Assembly: GCF_902167635.1 (NCBI RefSeq)
Contig: NZ_CABHMS010000007.1
Location: forward strand, 310,001 to 374,000
DNA length: 64,000 nucleotides
Origin: Chitinophaga vietnamensis
GTDB taxonomy: Bacteria; Bacteroidota; Bacteroidia; Chitinophagales; Chitinophagaceae
Direction of reading: 5' to 3'
In this document: positions 44,092-51,478 of the stretch, piece after piece
Numbering within the stretch: the first letter of the stretch is position 1
Layout: each line of letters opens with the position of its first letter
Program-made: the position numbers and the translations under genes
The notes under the pieces: model-generated
What the model saw: the letters and a program-made list of their open reading frames with translations, nothing else
Databases searched by the model: none
Told to the model about the DNA's origin: nothing

Positions 44092-45216
44092 TTAGTAACG
44101 GAAGAACATATCCTGGATAATGGTGTGGTTGGCGGTTTTCAACAGTGCCAGCTGTAGCAATACGCGCGCTTTTTCCGGGTTGAGATCATCGGCAACGATG
44201 GTGCCGAGGTTTTCGTCATCCGTCTCGGCTTGCAGCGTTACACGGCCGCTGCCTGTGCGCGAAGAACGCACTACCACTACGCCGCCTGCAGTGGCGGCTT
44301 TCACGCGCGTTGCCACCGTGGGATACAGGTTGCCATTGCCCACCCCTGCGATCACGATGCCTTTGGCGCCGTCGTTCACGAGGCAGTCCACCAGGGCCGC
44401 ATTCATATTGGCATAGCCGTAGAGGATATCTACTTTGGGCAGGGCATTTACCTGGCTGATGTCGAACTCCGTTTCAGTGGTGTGCTTGCGCAATATGGTA
44501 TGGTACCATGCCACCTTGCCATCATACACTACGCCGAGCGGGCCTGCATTGGGGCTTTGAAAGGTAGCGGTGCTGGTGGTATTGGTTTTGGTCACATCTC
44601 TCGCAGAAAATATCTGTTCGTTCATCGCGATCAGCACGCCCCTGTTGGCGGAGGTTTTGCTGGCTGCCACTACAATAGCGTCGTACAGGTTCTTGGGTCC
44701 ATCGGCTGAAATGGAAGTGGCTGAGCGCATCGCGCCTACCAGCACTACCGGCTTGGCAGTTTTTACAGTGAGCTGTAAAAAGAAACCGGTCTCCCCTTCC
44801 GTATCAGTGCCATGTGTGATCACGATGCCGTCTACATCACTGCGCTGCGCCAGCTGGTTCACACGCTTGGCCAGCTTCAGCCAGATACTGTCGTTCATGG
44901 CCTGACTGCCAACTGATGCTACCTGCTCGCCCGTAAGATTAGCTACTTTCCGCGCTTCCGGCACGGCGTTGAGCAACTGATCCACCGGCAGTTTGCCGGC
45001 GGCATAACCGGCGCGGACATTGGAAGTGCCAGCGCCGGCGATGGTACCACCGGTAGCTAAGATAATAATATTGGGGAGATCATTACTATGCGCACCGGCA
45101 ACGACCGCTCCCTTTTTCTTCCTGCGCTGTGCCTGCGCCTCCACAGGAGATAATTGTATCAGCCAGGCCGTCAGGTATAACAGCCATCCATATACGAAAA
45201 TTCGGGAGCGTAACAT
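44092..45216 (-). CDS. ansB: L-asparaginase, type II (exported)
   Basis: A 374-residue enzyme that hydrolyses asparagine to aspartate and ammonia. A signal peptide or anchor covers the first 30 residues, then RRKKK, so it acts in the periplasm. The first catalytic Thr58 lies in ATGGTIAG; Thr137 and Asp138 lie in THGTDTEGE; Lys is in the segment after GAMRSATS. The presence of a leader and the length fit type II enzymes, which usually have high affinity. It sits between aspartase (12 bases upstream) and the dicarboxylate carrier in one operon. Confidence 0.93.
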   Translation of the reverse strand: MLRSRIFVYGWLLYLTAWLIQLSPVEAQAQRRKKKGAVVAGAHSNDLPNIIILATGGTIAGAGTSNVRAGYAAGKLPVDQLLNAVPEARKVANLTGEQVASVGSQAMNDSIWLKLAKRVNQLAQRSDVDGIVITHGTDTEGETGFFLQLTVKTAKPVVLVGAMRSATSISADGPKNLYDAIVVAASKTSANRGVLIAMNEQIFSARDVTKTNTTSTATFQSPNAGPLGVVYDGKVAWYHTILRKHTTETEFDISQVNALPKVDILYGYANMNAALVDCLVNDGAKGIVIAGVGNGNLYPTVATRVKAATAGGVVVVRSSRTGSGRVTLQAETDDENLGTIVADDLNPEKARVLLQLALLKTANHTIIQDMFFRY

Positions 45217-45228
45217 ATTTCGTGGAAT

Positions 45229-46632
45229 TTATTGAATGAACTGCGGACGGATCAGGTTATTGAATGTATAGATCTCGTCCCATTTTTCCTGTGTGATCAG
45301 CTTCTTTTCTTTCACTGCAATATCATGTACCGACTTCCCCGTTTCCAGCGCCTCGCGCGCGATAGCGGCGGATTGCTCATAACCGATGATGGGGTTCAGC
45401 TGCGTCACAATACCAATGCTGTTCATCACCATATCGCGGGTACGTTCTGCATTGGCCGTGATGCCCAGTACGCATTTCTCGCGCAGGGTGCGGCAGGCAT
45501 TGCTCATATAGGAGATGGCCGTAAACAAGGCAAAAGATAATACAGGCTCCATTACATTTAGTTGCAGTTGTCCTGCTTCCGCGGCCAGTGTGACGGTAAG
45601 GTCGGCGCCGATCACGTAGAAAGCCGTCTGGTTCACCACTTCCGGGATCACTGGATTCACCTTGCCCGGCATGATGGACGATCCCGGCTGCATCGGCGGC
45701 AGGTTGATCTCGTTCAGGCCGGCACGCGGACCGGAAGACAACAACCTCAGATCGTTGCATATCTTGGAAACCTTTACAGCCGTGCGTTTCAGCACGCCGG
45801 ACAATTGCACATAAGCGCCGGCATCATAGGTAGCTTCGATCAGATCGCCTGCCAGGGAGAGATCGAGCTGTGTTACCTCACGCAAATATTTGATCACGAG
45901 ATCGGGATAGCCTTTGGGTGCATTTACACCGGTACCGATGGCGGTAGCGCCCATGTTCACTTCAGAGATCAGGCGCTTGCTTTCTTCCACGCGCGCCAGC
46001 TCTTCGTTAAGGTTGGTAGCAAATGCTTTGAACTCGTCGCCAAGGCTCATCGGCACAGCATCCTGCAATTGTGTGCGGCCCATTTTCAGTACGTTCCTGA
46101 ACTCCACGCCCTTGTCGGCAAAGGCCTGGGCAAGGTTATTCAATATCTCGGTATAGCCGGTCAGCTTATTGATCAGCGCAATGCGGAACGCCGTAGGATA
46201 GGCATCGTTGGTAGATTGCGAGCAGTTCACATGATTGTTCGGATGACAGAACTCATACTGTCCTTTCTGTTTGCCCATCATCTCCAGGGCCACATTGGCG
46301 ATCACCTCGTTGGCATTCATATTTACCGAAGTGCCGGCGCCGCCCTGTATCAGGTCGCTCAGGAACTGGTTGTCAAATTCCCCACTGATCACACGGTCGC
46401 AGGCCTTGATGATATATTCGGCAATGTGCTTGTCCAGCACGCCCAGGTCGCGGTTGGCCATGGCGGCAGCTTTCTTTACATACCCCAACGCCTGTACGAA
46501 AACAGGTTCAGTTTTCAAGGGGATACCGGTAATGTGGAAGTTCTCAAGCGCTCTCAGGGTCTGGATTCCATAGTATACATCCTGCGGGATTTCTCTTTCT
46601 CCAAGGAAATCATGTTCAATTCTCTTTGACAT
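45229..46632 (-). CDS. aspA: Aspartate ammonia-lyase
   Basis: A 467-residue enzyme that splits L-aspartate to fumarate and ammonia. The superfamily signature GSSIMPGKVNP (317-327) contains the catalytic Ser318. SQSTNDAYPTAFR (138-150) and the HVN motif are typical of the aspartase/fumarase fold and match AspA better than FumC. It is the first gene of the operon. The product fumarate can feed respiration or be exchanged by the downstream Dcu-type carrier. The substrate aspartate is supplied by the adjacent asparaginase. Confidence 0.95.
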   Translation of the reverse strand: MSKRIEHDFLGEREIPQDVYYGIQTLRALENFHITGIPLKTEPVFVQALGYVKKAAAMANRDLGVLDKHIAEYIIKACDRVISGEFDNQFLSDLIQGGAGTSVNMNANEVIANVALEMMGKQKGQYEFCHPNNHVNCSQSTNDAYPTAFRIALINKLTGYTEILNNLAQAFADKGVEFRNVLKMGRTQLQDAVPMSLGDEFKAFATNLNEELARVEESKRLISEVNMGATAIGTGVNAPKGYPDLVIKYLREVTQLDLSLAGDLIEATYDAGAYVQLSGVLKRTAVKVSKICNDLRLLSSGPRAGLNEINLPPMQPGSSIMPGKVNPVIPEVVNQTAFYVIGADLTVTLAAEAGQLQLNVMEPVLSFALFTAISYMSNACRTLREKCVLGITANAERTRDMVMNSIGIVTQLNPIIGYEQSAAIAREALETGKSVHDIAVKEKKLITQEKWDEIYTFNNLIRPQFIQ

Positions 46633-46767
46633 AAATTCAGCAAATTAAGGACGGAAGTTAATCGCTTTATCAACAATGCAATAAAAGAAATTGTTGTGTT
46701 CTTTGTTTCAAATCCATGTTTTAACTTAGATTCATTCAATAAACACAGGCTCTAATTATTTATTCTC

Positions 46768-47868
46768 ATGACGATCCGCATTTCCGTTATATGTTTTCTG
46801 ATTTTATTTTTCGGGAGAGAGAGAAGCACCGCGCAACATCTGAAACCATATTTCGATCCCAATGAATACCTTCAGCTACTGCGGATCACAGCAAGGCAGG
46901 GCGATAGCCCCTGGACCAAAGTCACTTCCCCGCCGCCGGAAAACTGCACCATGGTGTACCGCGCCAAAGAGACAGGGCTGAAAAACCGCTGGGATATGTG
47001 GCTCCGCGGCGATTCCGTAGCCATCATCAACATCCGCGGCACCGTAGGCGCCGCAGACTCCTGGCTGGAAAATTTCTATGCCGGCATGATACCCGCGCAA
47101 GGCACGGTTCAACTGAACGACAGCACCCGCGTTACCTATAAGCTCTCCTCAGATCCCGAAGCATACGTACACGCCGGATGGACGCTGGGCATGGCTTCCA
47201 TGGCGCCGGATATCGTAGCGCATATACGTGAGTACTACCGGAGAGGCATACACGAATTTATCATCTTCGGCCATAGCCAGGGCGGCGCCATCACTTTTTT
47301 GCTGCGTGCCTACCTCGCTAATGTCGACGACCTGCCCAAAGATATTGTGTTCAAAACCATCAGCAGCGCGGCTCCCAAGCCGGGCAACCTTCACTTCGCC
47401 TATAGCTATGATTACCTCACCCGCGATGGCTGGGGCCTGCGGGTAGTGAATGCGCGCGACTGGGTACCGGAAACGCCTTTCTCCATTCAAACAACAAAAG
47501 ATTATACGCCGGTAAATCCTTTCATGGATATCAAAAAAGCATTGAGAGAGCAGAAATGGCCGGCCAGATGGGCATTAGCGTATATGTATGGCCGTTTGAA
47601 CAAACCTACCAAAAGAAGCAGCCGCCGTATGCAGCGCATCCTTGGCAAGGTCGCGTATACACGCGTAAAAAAGATACTGCCGGCGTATCAGCGGCCTTCC
47701 TTTGTGAACAGCCACAACTACACACCGGCAGGATCGCCTGTGATATTATACCCGCCAAGCGGCTACGATGAAAAGTTCCCTTTCAATGGCAAGAATATTT
47801 TCACGCACCATATGCTGCAACCTTATTCCTGGCTGCTGCACATGATCTATCATACACCGGAACATTAG
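46768..47868 (+). CDS. Class 3 lipase-like secreted hydrolase
   Basis: A 366-residue exported protein (signal peptide ends near STAQ). The fold is that of class 3 lipases: INIRGTVGAADSWLENF provides the oxyanion region, and IIFGHSQGGAITFLL holds the nucleophile Ser170. Asp in NARDWVPETPF is a likely acid, and a His near the C-terminus (SHNYTP or THHMLQPYSW) closes the triad. Substrate unknown. Its stop overlaps by 4 bases the stop of the convergent gene at 47865. Confidence 0.88.
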   Translation: MTIRISVICFLILFFGRERSTAQHLKPYFDPNEYLQLLRITARQGDSPWTKVTSPPPENCTMVYRAKETGLKNRWDMWLRGDSVAIINIRGTVGAADSWLENFYAGMIPAQGTVQLNDSTRVTYKLSSDPEAYVHAGWTLGMASMAPDIVAHIREYYRRGIHEFIIFGHSQGGAITFLLRAYLANVDDLPKDIVFKTISSAAPKPGNLHFAYSYDYLTRDGWGLRVVNARDWVPETPFSIQTTKDYTPVNPFMDIKKALREQKWPARWALAYMYGRLNKPTKRSSRRMQRILGKVAYTRVKKILPAYQRPSFVNSHNYTPAGSPVILYPPSGYDEKFPFNGKNIFTHHMLQPYSWLLHMIYHTPEH

Positions 47869-48410
47869 TCGTTACCGGCGCTCTTCTCTCCTACGAACCA
47901 GTGCTCTTTGTCGCGGAACAACACATTGAAAGTTGTGAGTGAGCCGTAGATACGGGTGAGATATTGTTGCAGGTTGATCTTGTCTTCTTCCGACAATACT
48001 TTATGACTGTTGATCTGTTGCTCCATCACACGCAGGCGGTCGCGCAACATGGTGATCTTGTGAAAGAATGTTTCAATGGGAATTTCCTTTGGCTTGAGAC
48101 CTGCATCAGCAGGCTGCAAGAGCAGGGTGCCGCCTTTCCATTTATCGCCCAGCGGCACTACTTCCGTGATACCGCCCCACAGCCGCAGTATCTTGAGCAG
48201 CGAAGTTTCCACGTCGGAGGCTGTTTCCACTTCTGCGGTAGTGTTCTCGGCTACCAGCACTTCAAACAGGGGATCTGTTTTGTCGATCATTTTGATACCA
48301 TGATCCATAAAGGTGACGCGGTATTGTGCGTACTTTACCGCTACGATTACACCGGGGCCATAATGTGCGTGCTGCACGCGGGAGCCGATGCCAAGCGTCA
48401 GTTCTTCCAT
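47865..48410 (-). CDS. Conserved hypothetical protein with KOW/CarD-like start
   Basis: A 181-residue cytoplasmic protein beginning at ATG 48410; the longer open frame to 48449 is not used, since family-like sequence begins at MEELTLGIGSRVQHA. The N-terminal 45 residues (VQHAHYGPGVIVAVKYAQYRV) resemble the SH3-like domain of CarD or of UvrD tails, a nucleic-acid or polymerase contact module. The rest is helical (LRDRLRVMEQQINSH) with no catalytic motif. I do not recognise a function; a role in nucleic-acid metabolism is a guess. Confidence 0.65.
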   Translation of the reverse strand: MEELTLGIGSRVQHAHYGPGVIVAVKYAQYRVTFMDHGIKMIDKTDPLFEVLVAENTTAEVETASDVETSLLKILRLWGGITEVVPLGDKWKGGTLLLQPADAGLKPKEIPIETFFHKITMLRDRLRVMEQQINSHKVLSEEDKINLQQYLTRIYGSLTTFNVLFRDKEHWFVGEKSAGND

Positions 48411-48521
48411 TCTTTTTTTCTTCAAACATAAGTAATTCCGCGCTGGCAAATTCCTAACATTTGTTAATCTGTATTACGGGCGATAACGGTTAAATTTATG
48501 GCATCTTAAATCATCACTGCT

Positions 48522-48743
48522 ATGAGTCCTGATTGCAAGCTGATGTGTGGTATTACGCTTATCACCGTTCCCACGATCGAATTTGGTGGTCACTTTCTGT
48601 TGCGCGTGCTCAGTGGCCGGATGCCTTCCTTATCGCTCACACCTTTCCAGCGTGCGATGTTCCGCGCGGGGCATGCACATGCCGGCGTGATCGTGATCTT
48701 GTCGCTTATCTGCCAGGCGCTGGCGGATGAAGTGTGGCTATGA
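48522..48743 (+). pseudogene. Truncated membrane-protein gene
   Basis: The frame encodes 73 residues: one membrane helix near LITVPTIEFGGHFLLRVL, the segment SLTPFQRAMFRAGHAHAGV and a second helix VILSLICQALAD. It reads like the front half of small multi-helix inner-membrane proteins that share the FRAGHAHAG motif and normally run to about 130 residues. Here the frame ends with VWL and a TGA that is already part of a heptamer-repeat hairpin (48739-48828). The hairpin seems to have replaced the 3' half. Whether a stable protein is made is unknown. Confidence 0.6.
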
Positions 48744-48828
48744 ATTACGAATTATGAATTACGAATTACGGCCCGTAGCAGATCTGCGCTACGGGCCGTA
48801 ATTCGTAATTCATAATTCGTAATTCGTA
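48739..48828. repeat. Heptamer-repeat hairpin, 38-bp perfect arms
   Basis: Arms 48742-48779 and 48788-48825 are exact complements with an 8-base loop, extended outward with one mismatch. The outer part of each arm is four tandem copies of GAATTAC/GAATTAT; the inner part is GC-rich (CGGCCCGTAGC). It covers the stop of the truncated gene and ends 7 bases before the stop of the convergent 401-residue protein. Confidence 0.92.
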
Positions 48829-48834
48829 ATTTCA

Positions 48835-50040
48835 CTATTCTTTTACCTTATTCAGAAAGTACGATAGTTTGAAGAGTAATTCATCCTGCAAACCCGCACG
48901 CAGCTTGGCTTCTTCATCGGTGATGCCGAGGCGGCGCAAGCGCTGGTAGTATACATAAGAGCCGCCGATGAGTTCAAGGCACTCCTGTATTTTGCGTTTC
49001 ACTTCTGCTTCTTTGGTACGTTTTTCAAATTCTTTTTTCGTGAGAATCTTGTCTACGAAATAAAAGTTGTCTTTGTCTTCCACCCATTTGTTGCCTTCGC
49101 GATGTTGCGGTTTGTACACTTCGAGATAGCAGTTATCCAGTTTCAGGATGTTGCCAAATTCCGCGCGGATATCAATCACAGTAGGCTTTTCCGGTGTAGG
49201 AGTGGCCAGGCGTTTCTTGATATGGTTGCTGATCTCTACGCCCAGTTCATCGCTGCTCATCAGTATCTGGTTGAGCTCAGAGAATTCAAGACTGATGGTG
49301 ATGCGCTGGTATCCACGACCGCTCTTCACTTTTCCGAAGAGGCTGGGAGATGTTTTTTCGTCGAAGATGATATCTTCTACCTGCACTTTGGTGATGGTGC
49401 GATAGTTGGGTTTATAGCCTTCTTCTGTAGGCGTGGGGCGCTTGTTCACGAGCCGGGATGTTTCCTGGCGGCGGGTGAACTGGATGAAATCATCCACGAA
49501 GCGCAGCTCATGTTTTTTGAGTTTGGTATACAGTTCATTGGAGCTGTAGTTGTTCATCTGGCTGATCAGGCTAAGATCATTCCAGCTGTCGAAATGTTGC
49601 ATTTTTTTGAGTTCATCCAGCATGTCGGAAGCACTCATGTTACGGCGGTAATACAATTCGCCAATGAGGAAGATGGCATATTCATGTATCGGGTAGCCCA
49701 GTTCAGGCAGCACATCATAGGGGCTCCTTTTCTGTTCCCTGGCGCTTTCCAGCAGGTCGATGTCCGGCACTACCGGCGCGAGCAGGTATTTACGGGCGGC
49801 TGAGCGCAATTTTTTACTAACATAATCCAGCAGTTGGTCGCTCACATGGCTGTGATGTACAAAGTCGTGCAGTATCTGCACAAAGCGCCGCGATGTGGGT
49901 AATCCGAACTGTGAAAGAATATCATTTTCCATGTCCAGCACGTCCTCATTGCCAGGCTCCTCCTTTCCAGGTTTTACCCGTTGATCCATTTGCTGGTAAC
50001 GCTGATAGTACTCCTGTAATTTCAGTTTAAGCTGATCCAT
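48835..50040 (-). CDS. Conserved hypothetical protein, 401 residues
   Basis: I do not recognise this protein. It is cytoplasmic, without signal peptide or membrane helices, and rich in charged residues. The N-terminal half is helical (KLQEYYQRYQQMDQ, then SRRFVQILHDFVHHSH); the middle contains YYRRNMSASDMLDELKK, and a strand-rich part lies at about 215-320 (KVQVEDIIFDEKTSPS, YLEVYKPQHREG). No enzyme motif is visible. The coding pattern and length suggest a real gene. A hairpin (50104-50127) and a TATCTTTG box (50249-50242, minus strand) lie upstream. Confidence 0.7.
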   Translation of the reverse strand: MDQLKLKLQEYYQRYQQMDQRVKPGKEEPGNEDVLDMENDILSQFGLPTSRRFVQILHDFVHHSHVSDQLLDYVSKKLRSAARKYLLAPVVPDIDLLESAREQKRSPYDVLPELGYPIHEYAIFLIGELYYRRNMSASDMLDELKKMQHFDSWNDLSLISQMNNYSSNELYTKLKKHELRFVDDFIQFTRRQETSRLVNKRPTPTEEGYKPNYRTITKVQVEDIIFDEKTSPSLFGKVKSGRGYQRITISLEFSELNQILMSSDELGVEISNHIKKRLATPTPEKPTVIDIRAEFGNILKLDNCYLEVYKPQHREGNKWVEDKDNFYFVDKILTKKEFEKRTKEAEVKRKIQECLELIGGSYVYYQRLRRLGITDEEAKLRAGLQDELLFKLSYFLNKVKE

Positions 50041-50103
50041 AATATATATACAATTAATAATTAAATACCCCTGCTTTTGTGGTTTTATAGGAAAATTGTC
50101 ATT

Positions 50104-50127
50104 TTTTCCAGCTGGAAAGCTGGAAAA
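50104..50127. other. Hairpin upstream of the 401-residue gene
   Basis: TTTTCCAGC (50104-50112) pairs with GCTGGAAAA (50119-50127) around a TGGAAA loop, 64 bases before the minus-strand start. It could be a leader structure or operator. The remaining sequence from 50128 to 50410 shows no gene; a lone TATCTTTG box is at 50249-50242 on the minus strand. Confidence 0.35.
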
Positions 50128-50411
50128 CGGTCTTTAGTATGGTCAAAAACTCCTGGGAACAGGGTTTCGCAACGCCATATATAAAATCATATTACTGATT
50201 TTCAAAGACTTATGAAATCGGGAATTAAATGGGAAAGTGCGCAAAGATACGAAGAAAGCTCCAGTATCTCTCAGATTACAAAGATTTAACTACCTGTATC
50301 TGATGTCGTAAATTTAAGGCAGATGATCCACATTTTATAATAAATAAAACTGCAGATCAGATGATAAAGAATGGCCATTTGTAACGTGCTGAAATTTTTT
50401 TTTGAAAAGTA

Positions 50412-50444
50412 TTTGGAATTTAAAAATCCTTTCGCTTATCTTTG
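50412..50444 (+). promoter_or_regulatory. tRNA-His promoter
   Basis: TTTG at 50412-50415 and TATCTTTG at 50437-50444 are 21 bases apart, an exact match to the Bacteroidota -33/-7 consensus. The tRNA starts 65 bases after the -7 box, leaving a 5' leader. Confidence 0.85.
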
Positions 50445-50509
50445 CACTCCCAACAACGGAATACAGGCGGCGGAATAACGAAATCTGTATCACGAAAAGG
50501 GTTGAAAAC

Positions 50510-50584
50510 GGTGACCGTAGCTCAGTTGGTTAGAGCATCAGATTGTGGTTCTGAGGGTCGGGGGTTCGAGACCCCTCGGTCACC
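50510..50584 (+). tRNA. tRNA-His (anticodon GTG)
   Basis: A complete cloverleaf. The acceptor GTGACCG pairs with CGGTCAC; a genomic G at 50510 opposite C50584 gives the extra -1 G typical of tRNA-His. The D loop is AGTTGGTTAGA, the anticodon loop is ATTGTGGTT (GTG), and the T loop is GGTTCGAGACC. CCA is not encoded. It stands alone, with its own promoter and terminator. Confidence 0.95.
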
Positions 50585-50590
50585 CGGATA

Positions 50591-50625
50591 GCCCGAAAGT
50601 CGAAAAAAGACTTTCGGGCTTTTTT
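50591..50625 (+). terminator. tRNA-His intrinsic terminator
   Basis: GCCCGAAAGTC (50591-50601) and GACTTTCGGGC (50609-50619) form an 11-bp stem with an A-rich loop, followed by TTTTTTATT. Confidence 0.93.
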
Positions 50626-50705
50626 ATTATTTCCTGTCTGCATATTTTCGTATACCCGTTGAGGTTAGTATAAACCAATTCGCGCCCCGGCTGAGGCAGC
50701 TCCTT

Positions 50706-50738
50706 AAAAAGGTTTCTCTAAAAAAAGAAACCTTTTTT
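50706..50738. terminator. Second hairpin terminator downstream of tRNA-His
   Basis: AAAAAGGTTTCT (50706-50717) pairs with AGAAACCTTTTT (50726-50737) and runs into more T. It lies before DUF445 and could act on either strand. No gene is visible between 50626 and 50785. Confidence 0.7.
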
Positions 50739-50785
50739 ATTGGATGATTTTCTGATCTTGCGTACCGAATCAATATTCCGGACAG

Positions 50786-51337
50786 ATGATCTACTGCTTA
50801 CCCATTATCGCCGCTATCATCGGATGGCTGATCAACAGCTTTGCTATCCGCCTGCTCTTCCGCAAAGTGTTTCCAAAAAAACAACAACAGCTGGCTGCAC
50901 AGATCGGCGCCATGGTAGGACAACAACTTTTTTCCTTCGCCAGCATCAAACAAAAACTCACAGATCCCGCACAGATAAAGAACATCATCCCGCTGGTAGA
51001 ATCACACCTGGACAGCTTCCTGCGCGAACGCCTGCCCAAAGCCATGCCCGTGCTCTCCATGTTCATCGGCGACAGTATCGTGAACCAGATCAAATCACAC
51101 CTGGTGGCAGAACTGGATACCCTCTTCCCCATCCTCATCAGCCAATACCTCGATAACGTAGAAAAAGATATGAACCTGGAACAGATCGTACGTACAAAGA
51201 TCGAAAGCATTTCCGCCGGGCAGCTGGAAACCGCCGTACATCAGCTGCTGCCGAAAGAACTGAGCGCCTTTAAAATGCTGGGCGCGCTCACCGGATTCAT
51301 CACCGGCCTGATCGCGCTGCTGTTCCATTTTTGTTAA
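50786..51337 (+). CDS. DUF445 family membrane protein
   Basis: A 183-residue DUF445 protein. It begins with a membrane helix and the signature IIAAIIGWLINSFAIRLLFRK, continues with a soluble helical middle (FLRERLPKAMPVLSMFIGDS) and closes with a second helix at the C-terminus (GALTGFITGLIALLFHF). DUF445 proteins are bitopic membrane proteins of unknown role. The gene is a single unit upstream of the outer-membrane protein pair. Confidence 0.9.
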   Translation: MIYCLPIIAAIIGWLINSFAIRLLFRKVFPKKQQQLAAQIGAMVGQQLFSFASIKQKLTDPAQIKNIIPLVESHLDSFLRERLPKAMPVLSMFIGDSIVNQIKSHLVAELDTLFPILISQYLDNVEKDMNLEQIVRTKIESISAGQLETAVHQLLPKELSAFKMLGALTGFITGLIALLFHFC

Positions 51338-51405
51338 CTACTGTTAAGACCTCTCAGCGTCGTTTTTGAATATTCCAACCAGCAAAACAACCGCTCAACA
51401 CAATA

Positions 51406-51439
51406 TTTGACCATTCATACCAACACGCGGGTACTTTTG
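51406..51439 (+). promoter_or_regulatory. Promoter of the first outer-membrane barrel gene
   Basis: TTTG (51406-51409) and TACTTTTG (51432-51439) are 22 bases apart, one base longer than the usual spacing. The -7 box is 39 bases before the start at 51479. Confidence 0.6.
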
Positions 51440-51478
51440 TTTCATCTGACGAGAAGTCTGGATCTAAAACAGAACAGG

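Noticed and set aside
45562-46629. Plus-strand open frame of 355 codons
   Set aside because: It lies wholly antisense to aspA, whose active-site motifs are intact.
48739-48828. CRISPR-like array of GAATTAC units
   Set aside because: Units are 7 bp without spacers and fold as a hairpin; no cas gene is present.
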